Notes: generated by a model from the sequence alone, not told the origin. A stretch of DNA of 52,335 nt from Desulfoferrobacter suflitae (GCF_022603395.1 NZ_JAIBKA010000017.1:1-52335), one strand, 5' to 3'. Positions 34,771 to 44,882 are shown, counted from the stretch's first letter. Numbers and translations are program-made.

Positions 34771-36759
34771 ATGAACCTGCCATTAGAATCAGTGGAAGAT
34801 ACAAAGCTGAAGGGGACTTCGGACACCATGGGCAATGCCTCGGACAAGACCTTTAAAATTGGTGCGGTGGTCAATGACAAGTGGGTGATCCTCGAGTTCA
34901 TCGGCAGAGGCGGAATGGGCGAGGTTTACCGGGCGCATCAGCTGAACCTGAAGCGGGACATTGCCATCAAGGTCATCTCTCAGGAATATGTCCGGTCGCT
35001 CGATGGCGACACCGGGGAGATTGCCGGCAGCGTTGATCGGTTCCGCCGGGAGGTTGAGGTGATGGCTCAGGTTCGCCACCCGAACGTTCTCCAGATCTTC
35101 GACCATGACACCATATCGGTCGAACAGGCCGGGGAGGAAGTCCTCGTCGAATACATCGCCATGGAATACATCCCCGGGGGAACGCTGCGGTCCACCATGT
35201 CCGATGAGGGATTTGATCCTGAAGAGGACCGCATGAAAGAGTGGCTGTCCCGCTACTTTCAGCCCCTGCTCGACGGGGTCCGGGCGCTGCACGAAGCCGG
35301 CATTATCCATCGCGACCTTAAGCCCGAGAATGTTTTGCTGGACGGCAATACTCCTAAGATTGCCGACTTCGGCCTCGCTCGTTCCTGCCGGCTGAAGCCT
35401 TTGACCCAGTCTGTGGATGTGAGGGGAACTCCTCCTTACATGTCCATGGAACACTTTTTGGACCTGAAAAGAACAGACGAGCGAACCGATGTGTACGCTC
35501 TGGGGAAAATCCTCTACGAGGCGGTTTCCGGCAGAATCACGCATGACCAGATACCGTTCAAAAAGGCGAGCCTGCCGGATCCGGAAACACCATTCTTTCG
35601 GAAGTTGGACCGGATCATTCAGGAAGCCACCGCTGAAGACAGAAAAGAGCGGCTTCCCTCTGTTGCAGCCCTCAAGCAGGCAGTGAGAGAAGCTCTTGGG
35701 GAGACCGATCCTGTGCCGCCTCCAGGCGAAACCGCTGCGGTTAAGACAGCCAGACAATGGAGGCCGCAGGTTCTCCTGGCAGCGGTGGTGTTGCTGGTTG
35801 GCGCAGCCATCGGGCTTGGCGTCTGGTATTTTCACGAGAGGCCGCACACCTCACAGCCTTCCCTAGATAGCCCGGCTCCCGTCCTGGAGCAGGGGCAGAC
35901 GGTCGAGAAGCAGCCGGAGGTATTGCCGCCCGTGTTACGCGGGACTTCTCCGGCGCCCACATTGAGGTGGAAAGATCAGGATATCATGCATCTGATCCCC
36001 GCAGGCGAAGTGACTTTCCCTGAAGGGTATGGACCGCAGGCCGGAAGATCAGCAAAGGTGGGCGCTTTCTACCTGGATGAGACACAGGTGACCACCTACC
36101 AGTATGTGGAGTTTTTGAACAAGGTTCTTGCCAGGCTCAAGGTGGAAAACGGAATCGTCCGGGGGGACGGTCAAATCTGGCTGCTTCTTGGCGAAGTGAG
36201 CAAGGGATACGAACCCATCGTGTTTCGCGACGGCAAGTTTTCGGTAAAAAATGCGCCCTATGCCGCCAGTCCGGTGCTGCGGGTTACAGGATACGGAGCC
36301 TCGGCTTACGCACGCCACTTTGGGGGCCGGCTGCCCACCGAAGCGGAATGGCTTCGGGCAATGAGCGGAAACGCGGCGGTCGGAAAATCTGTCGGCAATG
36401 TTTCCGGATCTTATCAAAGTATGGGTCAATGGGCATGTCCAATGCCGGATCAAAGCTCATCTGCGGTCGCGGTTACTGAATCTCGCCGGTCATCCATCCC
36501 TTCCCCGGTCATCCTTGCCGAGCCGAATGCCTTCGGTATTCGGGGTCTGACCGGGAAAATCGGAGAATGGGGCGTGCGGGTTGTAACCGATCCGAACGAG
36601 CAAAACGGGGAACAAACAGAATATGTGGTTTTGGGCGGCCTCTCGGAACATGCGGGGGCTGGAGGCGACCTGCCGGAGGTCGTGCAGCGGTATCCCTGGG
36701 AAGCCTTTGAAGAGGTGGGATTTCGATTTGCGATGAGCGTTCCGAGACAGACTAAATAG
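34771..36759 (+). CDS. Membrane Ser/Thr protein kinase with FGE-type C-terminal domain (paralogue)
   Basis: A 662-aa kinase with [11 protein letters not shown] (about residue 46), HRDLKPEN (about 180), DFGLAR (about 199), one membrane helix (about 335-353) and a periplasmic FGE-like domain (about 400-660; [31 protein letters not shown]). It is co-linear with 17544-19463 over its whole length. ATG 34828 would match the start of that copy better; neither start has a strong ribosome site. The ~100-aa partner and a PP2C phosphatase follow, giving a writer/eraser pair. Confidence 0.88.
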   Translation: MNLPLESVEDTKLKGTSDTMGNASDKTFKIGAVVNDKWVILEFIGRGGMGEVYRAHQLNLKRDIAIKVISQEYVRSLDGDTGEIAGSVDRFRREVEVMAQVRHPNVLQIFDHDTISVEQAGEEVLVEYIAMEYIPGGTLRSTMSDEGFDPEEDRMKEWLSRYFQPLLDGVRALHEAGIIHRDLKPENVLLDGNTPKIADFGLARSCRLKPLTQSVDVRGTPPYMSMEHFLDLKRTDERTDVYALGKILYEAVSGRITHDQIPFKKASLPDPETPFFRKLDRIIQEATAEDRKERLPSVAALKQAVREALGETDPVPPPGETAAVKTARQWRPQVLLAAVVLLVGAAIGLGVWYFHERPHTSQPSLDSPAPVLEQGQTVEKQPEVLPPVLRGTSPAPTLRWKDQDIMHLIPAGEVTFPEGYGPQAGRSAKVGAFYLDETQVTTYQYVEFLNKVLARLKVENGIVRGDGQIWLLLGEVSKGYEPIVFRDGKFSVKNAPYAASPVLRVTGYGASAYARHFGGRLPTEAEWLRAMSGNAAVGKSVGNVSGSYQSMGQWACPMPDQSSSAVAVTESRRSSIPSPVILAEPNAFGIRGLTGKIGEWGVRVVTDPNEQNGEQTEYVVLGGLSEHAGAGGDLPEVVQRYPWEAFEEVGFRFAMSVPRQTK

Positions 36760-36817
36760 TTCATTATCCCAATGCCACGCGATGTTTTGAAGGCCACACA
36801 AGATATGGAGGATGACT

Positions 36818-37123
36818 ATGGATGATGAAAAGAAAAAAGCCCGAACAGAGGACGCTGGCGAGTCGCCGGAAGACGTCGGCTCCTTGCGGACCGACGAAGA
36901 AGGCATGAGCTCGGCTACCGCCAGACTCGTCATTGAGAAAAAGCTGCGAGCGAAAATAATGCAGGATTACGACCTGCTGGAGGTGGAGAACAAGGGCCGT
37001 TATTATGCTGCCAAGGCCTACAGTAAGGACGGAAGCTGGCTCAACGAATTGCTGATCGACAAGCAGAGCGGCGCCATCCAGGTGGTCAACCGGATGAAGA
37101 GGAGCGGTGCGAAGGAACAGTAG
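36818..37123 (+). CDS. Conserved ~100-aa partner of the FGE-kinase (paralogue)
   Basis: A 101-aa protein; ATG 36818 follows GGAGG at 6 nt. The conserved core matches 17060-17368 (MSSATARLVIEKKL, DYDLLEVENKGRYYAAKAYSKDG, NELLIDKQSGAIQVV) behind a variable acidic N-terminus. Ser/Thr in the MSSATA segment could be phosphorylation targets. It lies between kinase and phosphatase. Confidence 0.7.
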   Translation: MDDEKKKARTEDAGESPEDVGSLRTDEEGMSSATARLVIEKKLRAKIMQDYDLLEVENKGRYYAAKAYSKDGSWLNELLIDKQSGAIQVVNRMKRSGAKEQ

Positions 37124-37139
37124 AAAAACGTTAAAGCAT

Positions 37140-37880
37140 ATGGATATGAACGAGGAAGTGAATCTCTTGAACTTGAACGCTTATAGTCTCACCCACCGAG
37201 GCATGGTCAGGAAGACCAACGAGGACCGTTCTCTCATCCAAAAATTTGCCGGTGGGGACGTGCTGCTGGCCGTGGCGGACGGTATGGGCGGGCATGCGGC
37301 AGGAGAGAGGGCGGCTCAGATTGCCGTGGAAAGCTTAAATCTCATCCGTCCGGAATCACCGGACATAGAAGATCAGCTCGTTGAACGACTGCTGGCTGCA
37401 AGACGAATGATACTCGATATAACCGCAAAAGACCCGGCCTTGCAGGGAATGGGAACAACCCTGACCGTTGCTCTGGTCGGGAACGGGACCGTACACTGGA
37501 CCCACGTAGGGGACAGCAGGCTCTACCTTTTCCGGGAAAACGAACTGGTGCAGGTTACCGACGACCACACCTTTCCCGGTCATCTCGTGAAAGAAGGCGA
37601 AATAAGCCGGGAAGAAGCCAGAGCTCACCCCTTGCGAAGCATGCTTTTGAGCTGCATCGGCTGCGAGCAGTTTGAGATGGATACCGGTACCTTTGATATA
37701 GCCGCCGGTGACCTCCTGTTGCTTTCCACCGATGGGCTTCATGATGGGGTGCCCGAACAACATATCATATCCATTCTCAGGTCGAACACCGGCCTCAAAC
37801 AAAAACTGGATGCCTTAATGGATGCGGCATTGGCCGCCGGCGGAAGAGACAACATCACCGTTGTGGCGGCCGAATTATGA
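37140..37880 (+). CDS. PP2C-family Ser/Thr protein phosphatase
   Basis: A 246-aa metal-dependent phosphatase (Stp/PrpC-like). Motifs: THRGMVRKTNEDR, VADGMGGHAAGERA, GTTLTVALV, WTHVGDSRLYLF, LLLLSTDGLHDGV and GGRDNITVV, with the metal-binding Asp residues in place. It should reverse phosphorylation by the kinase two genes upstream. ATG 37140 gives a normal N-terminus; a GTG at 37107 inside the previous gene behind GAGGAG is an alternative that would couple the two genes. Confidence 0.92.
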   Translation: MDMNEEVNLLNLNAYSLTHRGMVRKTNEDRSLIQKFAGGDVLLAVADGMGGHAAGERAAQIAVESLNLIRPESPDIEDQLVERLLAARRMILDITAKDPALQGMGTTLTVALVGNGTVHWTHVGDSRLYLFRENELVQVTDDHTFPGHLVKEGEISREEARAHPLRSMLLSCIGCEQFEMDTGTFDIAAGDLLLLSTDGLHDGVPEQHIISILRSNTGLKQKLDALMDAALAAGGRDNITVVAAEL

Positions 37881-38195
37881 AAGCTGATTCCTTTTTCTGC
37901 GACTGATGGCAGCATTTGTCTTTGCCTCTCATTGGTCCTATTCACTGTTGTCAGTCAAAAATAGGCGGTTGGCAGGGCGAGACGTCCAAATCCGCCCGCC
38001 AGGAAATTCGCCTTTGACAGGTTGTTTGTGCGCACCGGGCTACGGGCGCAAACAGTGCGGAATGAAATCTCATCGAATCCTGTCTGATAGAGGAAACCGT
38101 TATTAGATTGAAGCATTAAGATCCGAAGATGAGACGATCTTAAGGACCCGAACAATCGAAATGAACGACGAACACTTTATATGAAGGAGATAGAA
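37881..38195. other. Gap before the exported protein/ABC genes
   Basis: About 315 bp with no supportable gene and no dyad or sigma-54 match, so the following genes may have their own ordinary promoter. Confidence 0.4.
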
Positions 38196-38591
38196 ATGAA
38201 AGTGAAAAGGCTTTCCACTCCCTGTTTTACCCTGATCCTTTTGCTGGCATCCATCCACCTGGGTGCATCGCTTGCTTCGGCAATTCCCGGTGCAGAGGGA
38301 CTCGATGTCAATGCCATCGCATCGGACCCTTTTGCTTACAGCGGCGAGATCACCGTACGCGGCGGAGTGATGAGCGTCGATTCGGAGAAGAATCAATTTC
38401 AGATCATCGACTACCGTGAATATCGCGGCTGCGGGGTTGTGACCTGTGCGCTCAAGTGGATGACGGTGCTGTCAAACGAAAAGATTCCCGCAGTGAAAGA
38501 CGTGGTGGAAGTGAAAGGCGTGATTGAGAAGAACGATTCGGGAAAGGGTGGTTTTGTCCTCAAGGCCGCCGAGATAAAGGTTAAAAAATGA
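38196..38591 (+). CDS. Exported OB-fold-like protein
   Basis: A 131-aa protein; ATG 38196 follows AAGGAG. A signal peptide (ending near ASAIPG) leads to a small beta-rich domain (AYSGEITVRGGVMSVDSEKNQFQIID ... VVEVKGVIEKN) of the bacterial OB-fold type, with a Cys pair (RGCGVVTCALK). Its stop overlaps the permease start (ATGA), so it is translated with the ABC transporter and may be its periplasmic partner. Confidence 0.7.
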   Translation: MKVKRLSTPCFTLILLLASIHLGASLASAIPGAEGLDVNAIASDPFAYSGEITVRGGVMSVDSEKNQFQIIDYREYRGCGVVTCALKWMTVLSNEKIPAVKDVVEVKGVIEKNDSGKGGFVLKAAEIKVKK

Positions 38592-39745
38592 CTCGGTCAA
38601 AACTGGTCATCAAAAACATAACCCGCAAAAAGAGCAGATTTCTTTTTACGATCTTTGGGATCGCCGTAGGTATAGCGTCCCTGGTCACGCTGCTCTCTCT
38701 GGGAGCCGGGCTCGAGTCGGAGGTCCGCAGGCAATCAGAGCAACTAGGGGCCGAGCTGGTTGTCACTCCGAAAGGGTGGTGCGCCTACGAGCAGATTTCT
38801 GTTCTGACCGGAGAAACGCTGCCCGAAGCGATACCCAATGAGGATGTGGAAAAGGTTGCCGGCATCAAAGGCATTACTGCGATCCCCTATCTTGTTCAGC
38901 GCACAGCTCTAAGGAACCAGCCCGTCCCGGTAGTGGGAATCCTTTCCACTCAAATGATGAAATTCAAAAAGTGGGAGATCGATAAGGGGGAATATCTCTT
39001 GGATGGGGGAAGCGTGGTGACGGGCTTTGGCATTGCCAGGCAATTTGAGCTGAATGTGGGTGATGCGCTGACCATCCGAGGCGCCCCTTTCCGCTTGAGC
39101 GGCATCTTAAAGGAGAAAGGCAACCGGGATGACCTTGCCATCTACATGGATCTCGCAACCGCCCAGAGACTTTATCAGGTGGGAGATATGGTCTCGTTCA
39201 TCGCGGTCAAAGTGGATGACATCACCCGGATTGACGGATACAGCCTGGAGATTCAGGAGCGGGCCAATGTGGCCGTAGTTTCGGATAAGCAGTTGGTGAG
39301 GTCGGTCCTGGCGATCGTGGGCTCAGTCCGAAATACTCTGCAATTGGTTGCGGCAGTTGCGATTTTGGCAGCGTGCTTCGGCATCATCAACACCATGGTG
39401 ACCGCCATTCACGAGCGGAAAAGAGAGATTGGCATCCTGCAGGCGTTGGGTGCCGGCAGGGAAACGATCTTTTCCTTGTTCCTTTACGAGTCAGCCTTCT
39501 ACGGATTCCTCGGAGGGGTCATCGGAATCGTTGGGGGGGTGATCTTTTCTTACGTCGCGGCGCCTTATATTACCCAAAATGAATTCACCGCTTTTCTTGG
39601 AAGTGCGCAAAGCGTAGAGGTTTTCAATCCCGATGTTGTCGGAAAAGCGATGTTATTTTCCCTGTTGGTTGCCTCGCTGTCCGGGATCTACCCTGCTTTT
39701 CAGGCTTCGAGACTCAGCCCTGTGGAGGCCATAAGTTATGAATGA
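38588..39745 (+). CDS. MacB/LolC-type ABC transporter permease
   Basis: A 385-aa protein with an N-terminal membrane helix, a large periplasmic domain (about residues 45-230) and three C-terminal helices in an FtsX-type fold (FGIINTMVTAIHERKREIGILQALGA). Such permeases work by mechanotransmission on periplasmic substrates or lipoproteins. It overlaps both neighbours by a few bases and pairs with the ATPase that follows. Confidence 0.9.
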   Translation: MTRSKLVIKNITRKKSRFLFTIFGIAVGIASLVTLLSLGAGLESEVRRQSEQLGAELVVTPKGWCAYEQISVLTGETLPEAIPNEDVEKVAGIKGITAIPYLVQRTALRNQPVPVVGILSTQMMKFKKWEIDKGEYLLDGGSVVTGFGIARQFELNVGDALTIRGAPFRLSGILKEKGNRDDLAIYMDLATAQRLYQVGDMVSFIAVKVDDITRIDGYSLEIQERANVAVVSDKQLVRSVLAIVGSVRNTLQLVAAVAILAACFGIINTMVTAIHERKREIGILQALGAGRETIFSLFLYESAFYGFLGGVIGIVGGVIFSYVAAPYITQNEFTAFLGSAQSVEVFNPDVVGKAMLFSLLVASLSGIYPAFQASRLSPVEAISYE

Positions 39746-40412
39746 TCTGATCATCCGCACTGAAAAGCTCACTAAAATCTATGAGGACGGCTACCGGACG
39801 GTGGCCCTGCAGGATATCGATCTGACCATAGCGAGAGGGAGCCTTTCATGCATCATGGGACCTTCGGGCCATGGGAAAAGTACGCTCCTGCACCTCATTG
39901 GTGGACTCGATAGGCCTACCTCAGGTCGGGTTTACTTGGAGGATATGGATCTCACTTCGGTCGGTTCGAGTAAGCTGGCAGTTCTGCGCTGCCGCCGTAT
40001 TGGTTTTGTCTTTCAGTTCTTCAACCTGTTGCCGGTGCTTACGGTACTTGAAAATGTCGAAGTCTCCATGATGCTGGCAGGGGTTCCACAAAAGGAGCAG
40101 CGTGAACGAGCAATAGAGATTTTGCGCCTTGTTGGCCTGGAGGAGAAATGTCATGTCAAACCTAATCAGCTTTCCGGAGGACAGCGGCAGAGGGTGGCCA
40201 TAGCGAGGGCTATGGCGAACAATCCCGACATCCTGTTAATGGATGAGCCCACCGGAAATCTAGACAGCAAATCCGAGCAGGAACTGCTGACACACATCCA
40301 CAAGGTTAACCAAAACGGGAAAACCATTGTGATTGTGACTCACTCTCAGATGGTAGCAGCCGTAGCTCAGCGCATTTTTCTCATAAGAGACGGAAGACTT
40401 GAGAATAGTTGA
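39738..40412 (+). CDS. LolD/MacB-type ABC transporter ATP-binding protein
   Basis: A 224-aa ATPase. Walker A GPSGHGKST, signature LSGGQRQRVAIARA, Walker B ILLMDEPTGNLD and the switch His in VIVTHS are intact. It overlaps the permease gene by 8 bp; the two form one exporter or lipoprotein-extraction complex at the end of the second cluster. Confidence 0.95.
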   Translation: MNDLIIRTEKLTKIYEDGYRTVALQDIDLTIARGSLSCIMGPSGHGKSTLLHLIGGLDRPTSGRVYLEDMDLTSVGSSKLAVLRCRRIGFVFQFFNLLPVLTVLENVEVSMMLAGVPQKEQRERAIEILRLVGLEEKCHVKPNQLSGGQRQRVAIARAMANNPDILLMDEPTGNLDSKSEQELLTHIHKVNQNGKTIVIVTHSQMVAAVAQRIFLIRDGRLENS

Positions 40413-40440
40413 AGGAGATTGACTTGTAGGTCCAGCCTTA

Positions 40441-41403
40441 TCAGCGCACGACCCATACGGCTGTCTCTCTGGCGGCCTGCAGGATTTTATTGCTCACCCT
40501 GCCGATAAAGAACTCTTCAGCCCTGGAAATGTTTCTCCTGCCGACAACGATGGTTCCATAATTCCCTTTTTTGGCCTCTTCGAGAATGGCGCCGGCTCGA
40601 CTCGTTACTCCTGAAACCACCCTGGTCTTAATCCGGTCCGGCTTGCCTCCTTTCTGTTGCACTCTTTTGATGCTTTCATCAAGAAAGGACTGCGCTTCTG
40701 CTTCGGCCTTTGTCAATCCTTCCTTGGCTGCATAACCCCAGTCTTTTTGTTCCTGCCCAATCAAGGTCCATTCCTGTGCGCGCGTAAAGATGCCGTGTGG
40801 AACGATGGCATGAAAAAGAAGTATTTCCGGGTGGTCGCCGTCGAAAAGGCTGACAACGTAATCCAAAGCAGCTTCGGATCCTTCAGAACAGTCTGTGGCG
40901 ACGAGGATTTTTCCAGGATCCGGGCGCTTTCCCGCGACCCATACGGGAACTTGCGAAAGGCGGCTGATGAGCTTGTTGGCAATGCTTCCAAAAATCATGT
41001 CCTGGAACGTACTCACCCCCCGGCGACCCACGACCAGCGCATTATAGCCTTTTTGTGCCTCCTGAATGATATCTTGCGCCACTCCAAGTTGTCTTCGATG
41101 GAGAACGAGCGATATAAAATCTTCTGCATATTTGCACTCTTTCAAAAATTGTTTCGCTCGTTCCATAAAATCCCGGGCATGCTTCGTCTCTTCCAACTCG
41201 TGCGCGTGCATATCAAGAACGGTGTCTTTGAACACTGGATTGGATTCGATATCCCAAAAGGCTTCAGGAATTCGCACTACGACACGAAAAAGTGTCACTT
41301 TTGTTTGTTCTGCCGGCAACATCCGCCCGACGCAACGAACGGCCTCAAAAGAGTGTTCGGAGCCATCCACGGCAATCAATATATTGTTTTGTTTTTGTTC
41401 CAT
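40441..41403 (-). CDS. Tandem universal stress protein (two UspA domains)
   Basis: A 320-aa soluble protein with two UspA-type domains. ATG 41403 follows AGGTGAGACA. The first domain starts NILIAVDGSEHSFEAVRC and has VVGRRGVSTFQDMIFGSIANKLI; the second starts KILVATDCSEGSEAALDYV and has IVVGRRNISRAEEFFIGRVSNKIL, both keeping the G-x(n)-G-S/N ATP-binding pattern. It converges on the ABC operon. Confidence 0.9.
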   Translation of the reverse strand: MEQKQNNILIAVDGSEHSFEAVRCVGRMLPAEQTKVTLFRVVVRIPEAFWDIESNPVFKDTVLDMHAHELEETKHARDFMERAKQFLKECKYAEDFISLVLHRRQLGVAQDIIQEAQKGYNALVVGRRGVSTFQDMIFGSIANKLISRLSQVPVWVAGKRPDPGKILVATDCSEGSEAALDYVVSLFDGDHPEILLFHAIVPHGIFTRAQEWTLIGQEQKDWGYAAKEGLTKAEAEAQSFLDESIKRVQQKGGKPDRIKTRVVSGVTSRAGAILEEAKKGNYGTIVVGRRNISRAEEFFIGRVSNKILQAARETAVWVVR

Positions 41404-41584
41404 TGTCTCACCTGAACTTAAGAATCGTTTCACAAATGAGCCAAACATGCACTTTGCGAAAGGCATCTTGCATCGACCATAACCTCTTTCATCCAAGGAG
41501 GACGCTCCCACATAACAAAATGACCGCATTGGTGTTTGTTACTCTCTGGACGAATTCAAACACCCGGAACCAGCAGGTCCATCT

Positions 41585-42067
41585 TCATGCGATCGGGATC
41601 ATGAGCCTGAAGGTAACACGTTTTTCGGGATTGTCCACAATCTTAATATGCCCCTCATGGGCCTGGACGATCTTTTTCGAAATCGGCAGCCTGAGACCCG
41701 TTCCTTCTTTTTTGGTGGTAAAAAACGGATTGAAGATCTCCACCCTGTGGTCGAGCGGTATACCGCAGCCGCAATCGGCAATGTCGACCACCAGGGGGCT
41801 CCCGTCACGATAGGTTCCCACCGTCACCGTTTCACCTTCGGGTGAGGCTTTAACGGCATTCATGATGAGGTTGATCAGCACCCGGTCCATCCTCATGGTG
41901 TCTATGGCAATCAATGGCGTCTTCATGTCATGGGCCACGCCAGACATCGCCTTTCCCATCGCCGCAAGCGATTCGGCTTCCTGCAGACGCCTCTGTTCCA
42001 ACCGCTCTCGACTCCTCAACACCCCCAGAATCACTGCCACAACATTGAAGAATAAGATTTCAATCAA
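41585..42067 (-). pseudogene. Histidine kinase remnant with internal deletion
   Basis: A 160-codon frame. A single membrane segment leads to the H box (SGVAHDMKTPLIAI) and then, within a few residues, to the N box (RVLINLIMNAVKASP); the rest of the dimerisation domain and the start of the ATPase, about 80-100 residues, are gone. DCGCGI and FNPFFTTKKEGTG remain, but the G2 box reads GLRLP instead of GLGLP. It is probably inactive. Confidence 0.7.
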
Positions 42068-42102
42068 CTTATTGGGATCGTCTGAACCTGTGAATCTCTA
42101 TA

Positions 42103-42279
42103 TCAATATCCATAATAGCCACAGCCACCATAGTCACCGTAGCCTCCATGAGCACAGCTCTGGTAGGACGCATTGCCGCGATAGGGGCCATAATCCCTGT
42201 AATAGCCACGGCCTCCGTGGTGACCGCAAGCGGCCAGAGTCAGGGCCAGAGCAATCAGTATCAGAATATTTTTAATCAT
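42103..42279 (-). CDS. Small Tyr/Gly/His-rich lipoprotein (58 aa, paralogue)
   Basis: ATG 42279 follows AGGAGGTAACGCC. The lipobox is LTLAACG; the mature part is Gly, Tyr, His and Cys rich (GHHGGRGYYRDYGPYRG). Length and design equal 15789-15965. No sigma-54 promoter or dyad was found upstream, unlike the first copy. It is short enough to be missed by usual gene-length cut-offs. Confidence 0.7.
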   Translation of the reverse strand: MIKNILILIALALTLAACGHHGGRGYYRDYGPYRGNASYQSCAHGGYGDYGGCGYYGY

Positions 42280-42464
42280 GGCGTTACCTCCTGTAAGCTT
42301 TCTTATTCATTAATTATTGGCTGTGCTTCTCGTATCATCTTCACTTCTCGTTGTTTCAGGATGTTTAGCAAAGCGAGTCTTAATACTACAACGGGACATC
42401 AATGAAAGAGCAACATTTGTGGGGCCCTTTCCAGCCCGCCCCAGAACGAAGTATCGTTGTAGTA

Positions 42465-42563
42465 CTAAGCCTTGACCAAAAAATTGCGCATCATGCCCAT
42501 GTCCTCATGAGCTTTCTCGGGATTGAATTCCGAGAGGCAGAGGGACTGCGGGCTGGGGGGTAG
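42465..42563 (-). pseudogene. Possible C-terminal fragment of a multicopper oxidase-like protein
   Basis: The frame ending at 42465 reads HEDMGMMRNFLVKA, which recalls the HxxxxxM copper-ligand end of multicopper oxidases. Only about 30 codons are open and the preceding His-Cys-His part is not visible. It lies beside transposon DNA and could be a remnant. Confidence 0.25.
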
Positions 42564-42771
42564 TCATGCTGGTTTTGGCGGGCAAAGTGGAGGCCATAGA
42601 CTGCTCTTTGGGGAAAAATGGGGGTAAAGTGAAGGCTATTGGACGGCCGGAGAAGGTAATTTCCCCGGCGAAGGGCAAAGGCTTCGTGTGCGGTCCATAG
42701 GGGCTTTTGGACTGCATGAGGTTTTAACCGGTTATTTCAAGCAGGCTTTTTTTACAGTTGTTCCTGCAGTC

Positions 42772-44055
42772 TCATCCCGTGTCCAAATACTCCTCCCGGT
42801 AGATGATGGCAAATTTGTGCAATGTTTCGTTCAAAAGCTTTTCCTTGGAGCATGTTTTCAAAGCTTCCAGATAACCAACGACGGCATGCTCGACAATGTT
42901 GGCAAGGGTAAGGCGGATAAGTCCATAATCGGCATTTCTGCAGGATCTGTCGAGACGGTAGGCGTCGTTGAGGTAGTTGCAACGCTCGGTGGAGGAGCGC
43001 TGCTTCATGATTTCCCTGAAACGCTTGGTGTCGCGTGCAATGGGCGGGTAGAGTCTTGGGTCGGTGTCGGATCGAAGGTAGACCAGAGGAGCAATGGAAC
43101 TCCCGGGTGCACAGTCGGCTCCCGCAGGACATGCATTCAAGTGGGTGACATAAATGGATTTGCCGTTTCTGTGCGTGTTTCTCTTGGCGGGACAGCAGTA
43201 GATATGAACCTTCCTGCTCGCATTGTATTGGTGATGGCGCATTCGGGCGCCTTGGGGACAGAGTGGTGTGCCGTCAGTGTCGAGTTTGATGCCGCGTTCG
43301 TCAAGGAGATGGGGAAAGACTTTCTTGCTGTTGTCTGAAAGAGGGATGACGGGGCTGACCTTCTTTTGGTCAAAATAGCGGTAATGGGCGTTGGAGTCGT
43401 GGTGGCCGTCACCGCAAAAGACGCCGATGTGCATGTTGAGGCCGTTTTCCCGGGCAGCCTTGAGGAATCGGTCAAAGGCTTTGAGGGAGAGGGTGTAGTC
43501 GCTCTCATCGCCGCCTGGCATAATGGTGAGCAAGGGCAGATCGTGTCCGTTCTGGTGAACAACGAGATGGTAGTAACGGTCGCCAAAAAGAAAGCAGTCG
43601 CGGTGGGCATCATAGCACCACTTGGCAGTGGGCGAGGTATAATAGCGATCGTGCTGGCAGCGATAGATCCCTTGCGAGCGGCAGGAACAGGTGGGTTTTC
43701 CCGCGGCTGATGCAGCCGTCCTTAAGATCGAGCCATCGCCTGAGACGATAAGATGGTTGAGGTCAGCCAAGAGGCCCTGGTCAATGGAGGGCATGATGCC
43801 AACGCGGATGAGCAGATCTTCAAGGATTTTGGGAAACTCATCGTCTCTTGGCTTTTCGGCGCTACAGAGGAGTTCACCCACCAGTTTTTCCGACTGCGAG
43901 CGGTAGAGGTCTAGATTTTCCTTTCTGCTCTCCTTTTCAACGCGAAGATTTCTCCGGTGCAGTCCGCAAACGTAATCGGTTCTTCTGATCCGGTGCTCAC
44001 ACGGTTTTCGATAAGGTCCGTTGATGAGGCGCTTGAGGAAATCGTAGTATGTACC
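42772..44055 (-). pseudogene. Transposase truncated at its N-terminus by the IS66-type element
   Basis: About 428 codons of a DDE-type transposase (VSGDGSILRTAASAAGK, a Cys/His region, FCGDGHHDSNAHYRYF, CNYLNDAYRLDR) end normally at 42772. Upstream the frame enters the inverted repeat of the neighbouring element, which happens to encode GLPKAH, and the true N-terminus is missing. The exact IS family is uncertain. Confidence 0.7.
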
Positions 44056-44139
44056 GTGTGCTTTCGGCAAGCCTGCATGAACTCCCCAGCCCGAGGTGCT
44101 ATGATCGGCTGAACCCTTAGCAAGGAAGGAGAACAGCCG

Positions 44140-44535
44140 ATGAAGCAAGAGCGGCACCTACCGGAAGAACCGCAAGATTTGCAGACAGTATGTGACGCCT
44201 TTGAACAGTGGCGTCGCTCACGACAGAAGCGGGATCGTATCCCCGAGGAGCTTTGGCGGGCGGCGGTCGATCTCTCCGCCTCATATCCCACCTTGCGAAT
44301 TGCGAGGACGCTTCGGCTCAACTACACTCAGCTCAAGGAACGTATTCATGAACGAGTGGGCAAAAGCATGGCTTCACAATTTGTCGAGGTGAAGGTGCCC
44401 TCTTTATTTTCCGTATCCCCATGCGTTATGGAACTGCGCTCTCCTTCTGGCTTTGAGCTGAAAATCGAGACGGATGCCGCTCTTCAGTCTGAGCTCGTGC
44501 ATCTCATAAGCTGCTTTGTGAGCCATAGCCGATGA
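44140..44535 (+). CDS. tnpA: IS66-type accessory protein TnpA
   Basis: A 131-aa protein with a helix-turn-helix-like region (PEELWRAAVDLSASYPTLRIARTLRLNYTQLKERI) and the C-terminal pattern FELKIETDAALQSELVHLI of IS66 TnpA proteins. Its stop overlaps tnpB by 4 bp. It is required with TnpB for IS66-type transposition in studied elements. Confidence 0.8.
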   Translation: MKQERHLPEEPQDLQTVCDAFEQWRRSRQKRDRIPEELWRAAVDLSASYPTLRIARTLRLNYTQLKERIHERVGKSMASQFVEVKVPSLFSVSPCVMELRSPSGFELKIETDAALQSELVHLISCFVSHSR

Positions 44536-44867
44536 TCCAGATCAGCCCTCAGATGCGAATACTTGCCTGCACAAGGCCTGTTGATTTTCGCAAAGGCATT
44601 GACGGACTTTCGCGCATCTGCCGCCAAGTGCTCGATGCTGATCCATTCTCCGGAACCGTCTTTGTCTTTTTCAACCGCCGCAGGACTACCATCAAAGTCC
44701 TTTGCTACGACGGTCAGGGGTTCTGGCTTTGTCAAAAGAGGCTATCGAGCGGGCGGTTCCAGGTTTGGCCTGACAGGAGTCAGATGGATGCCCACGAGCT
44801 TCAGAACCTCATCTGGAACTTCCCTACTCCCCAAGGGGTGGTGAAGTTTTTCAGAAAATTGCAGTAG
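44532..44867 (+). CDS. tnpB: IS66 Orf2 family protein TnpB
   Basis: A 111-aa protein with the strongly conserved family signature (RPVDFRKGIDGLSRIC, GTVFVFFNRRRTTIKVLCYDG, GFWLCQKRL). It is translationally coupled to tnpA and typical of IS66 elements. Confidence 0.93.
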   Translation: MIQISPQMRILACTRPVDFRKGIDGLSRICRQVLDADPFSGTVFVFFNRRRTTIKVLCYDGQGFWLCQKRLSSGRFQVWPDRSQMDAHELQNLIWNFPTPQGVVKFFRKLQ

Positions 44868-44882
44868 ATTCGCATTTTCATC

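Noticed and set aside
42280-42420. Sigma-54 promoter for the second 58-aa lipoprotein
   Set aside because: Sites with a good -12 half (for example TGTTGCT) have CC instead of GG at -24, and no dyad is nearby.
42505-42717. 70-aa proline-rich frame on the minus strand
   Set aside because: No ribosome site, no family, and composition unlike the neighbouring genes.
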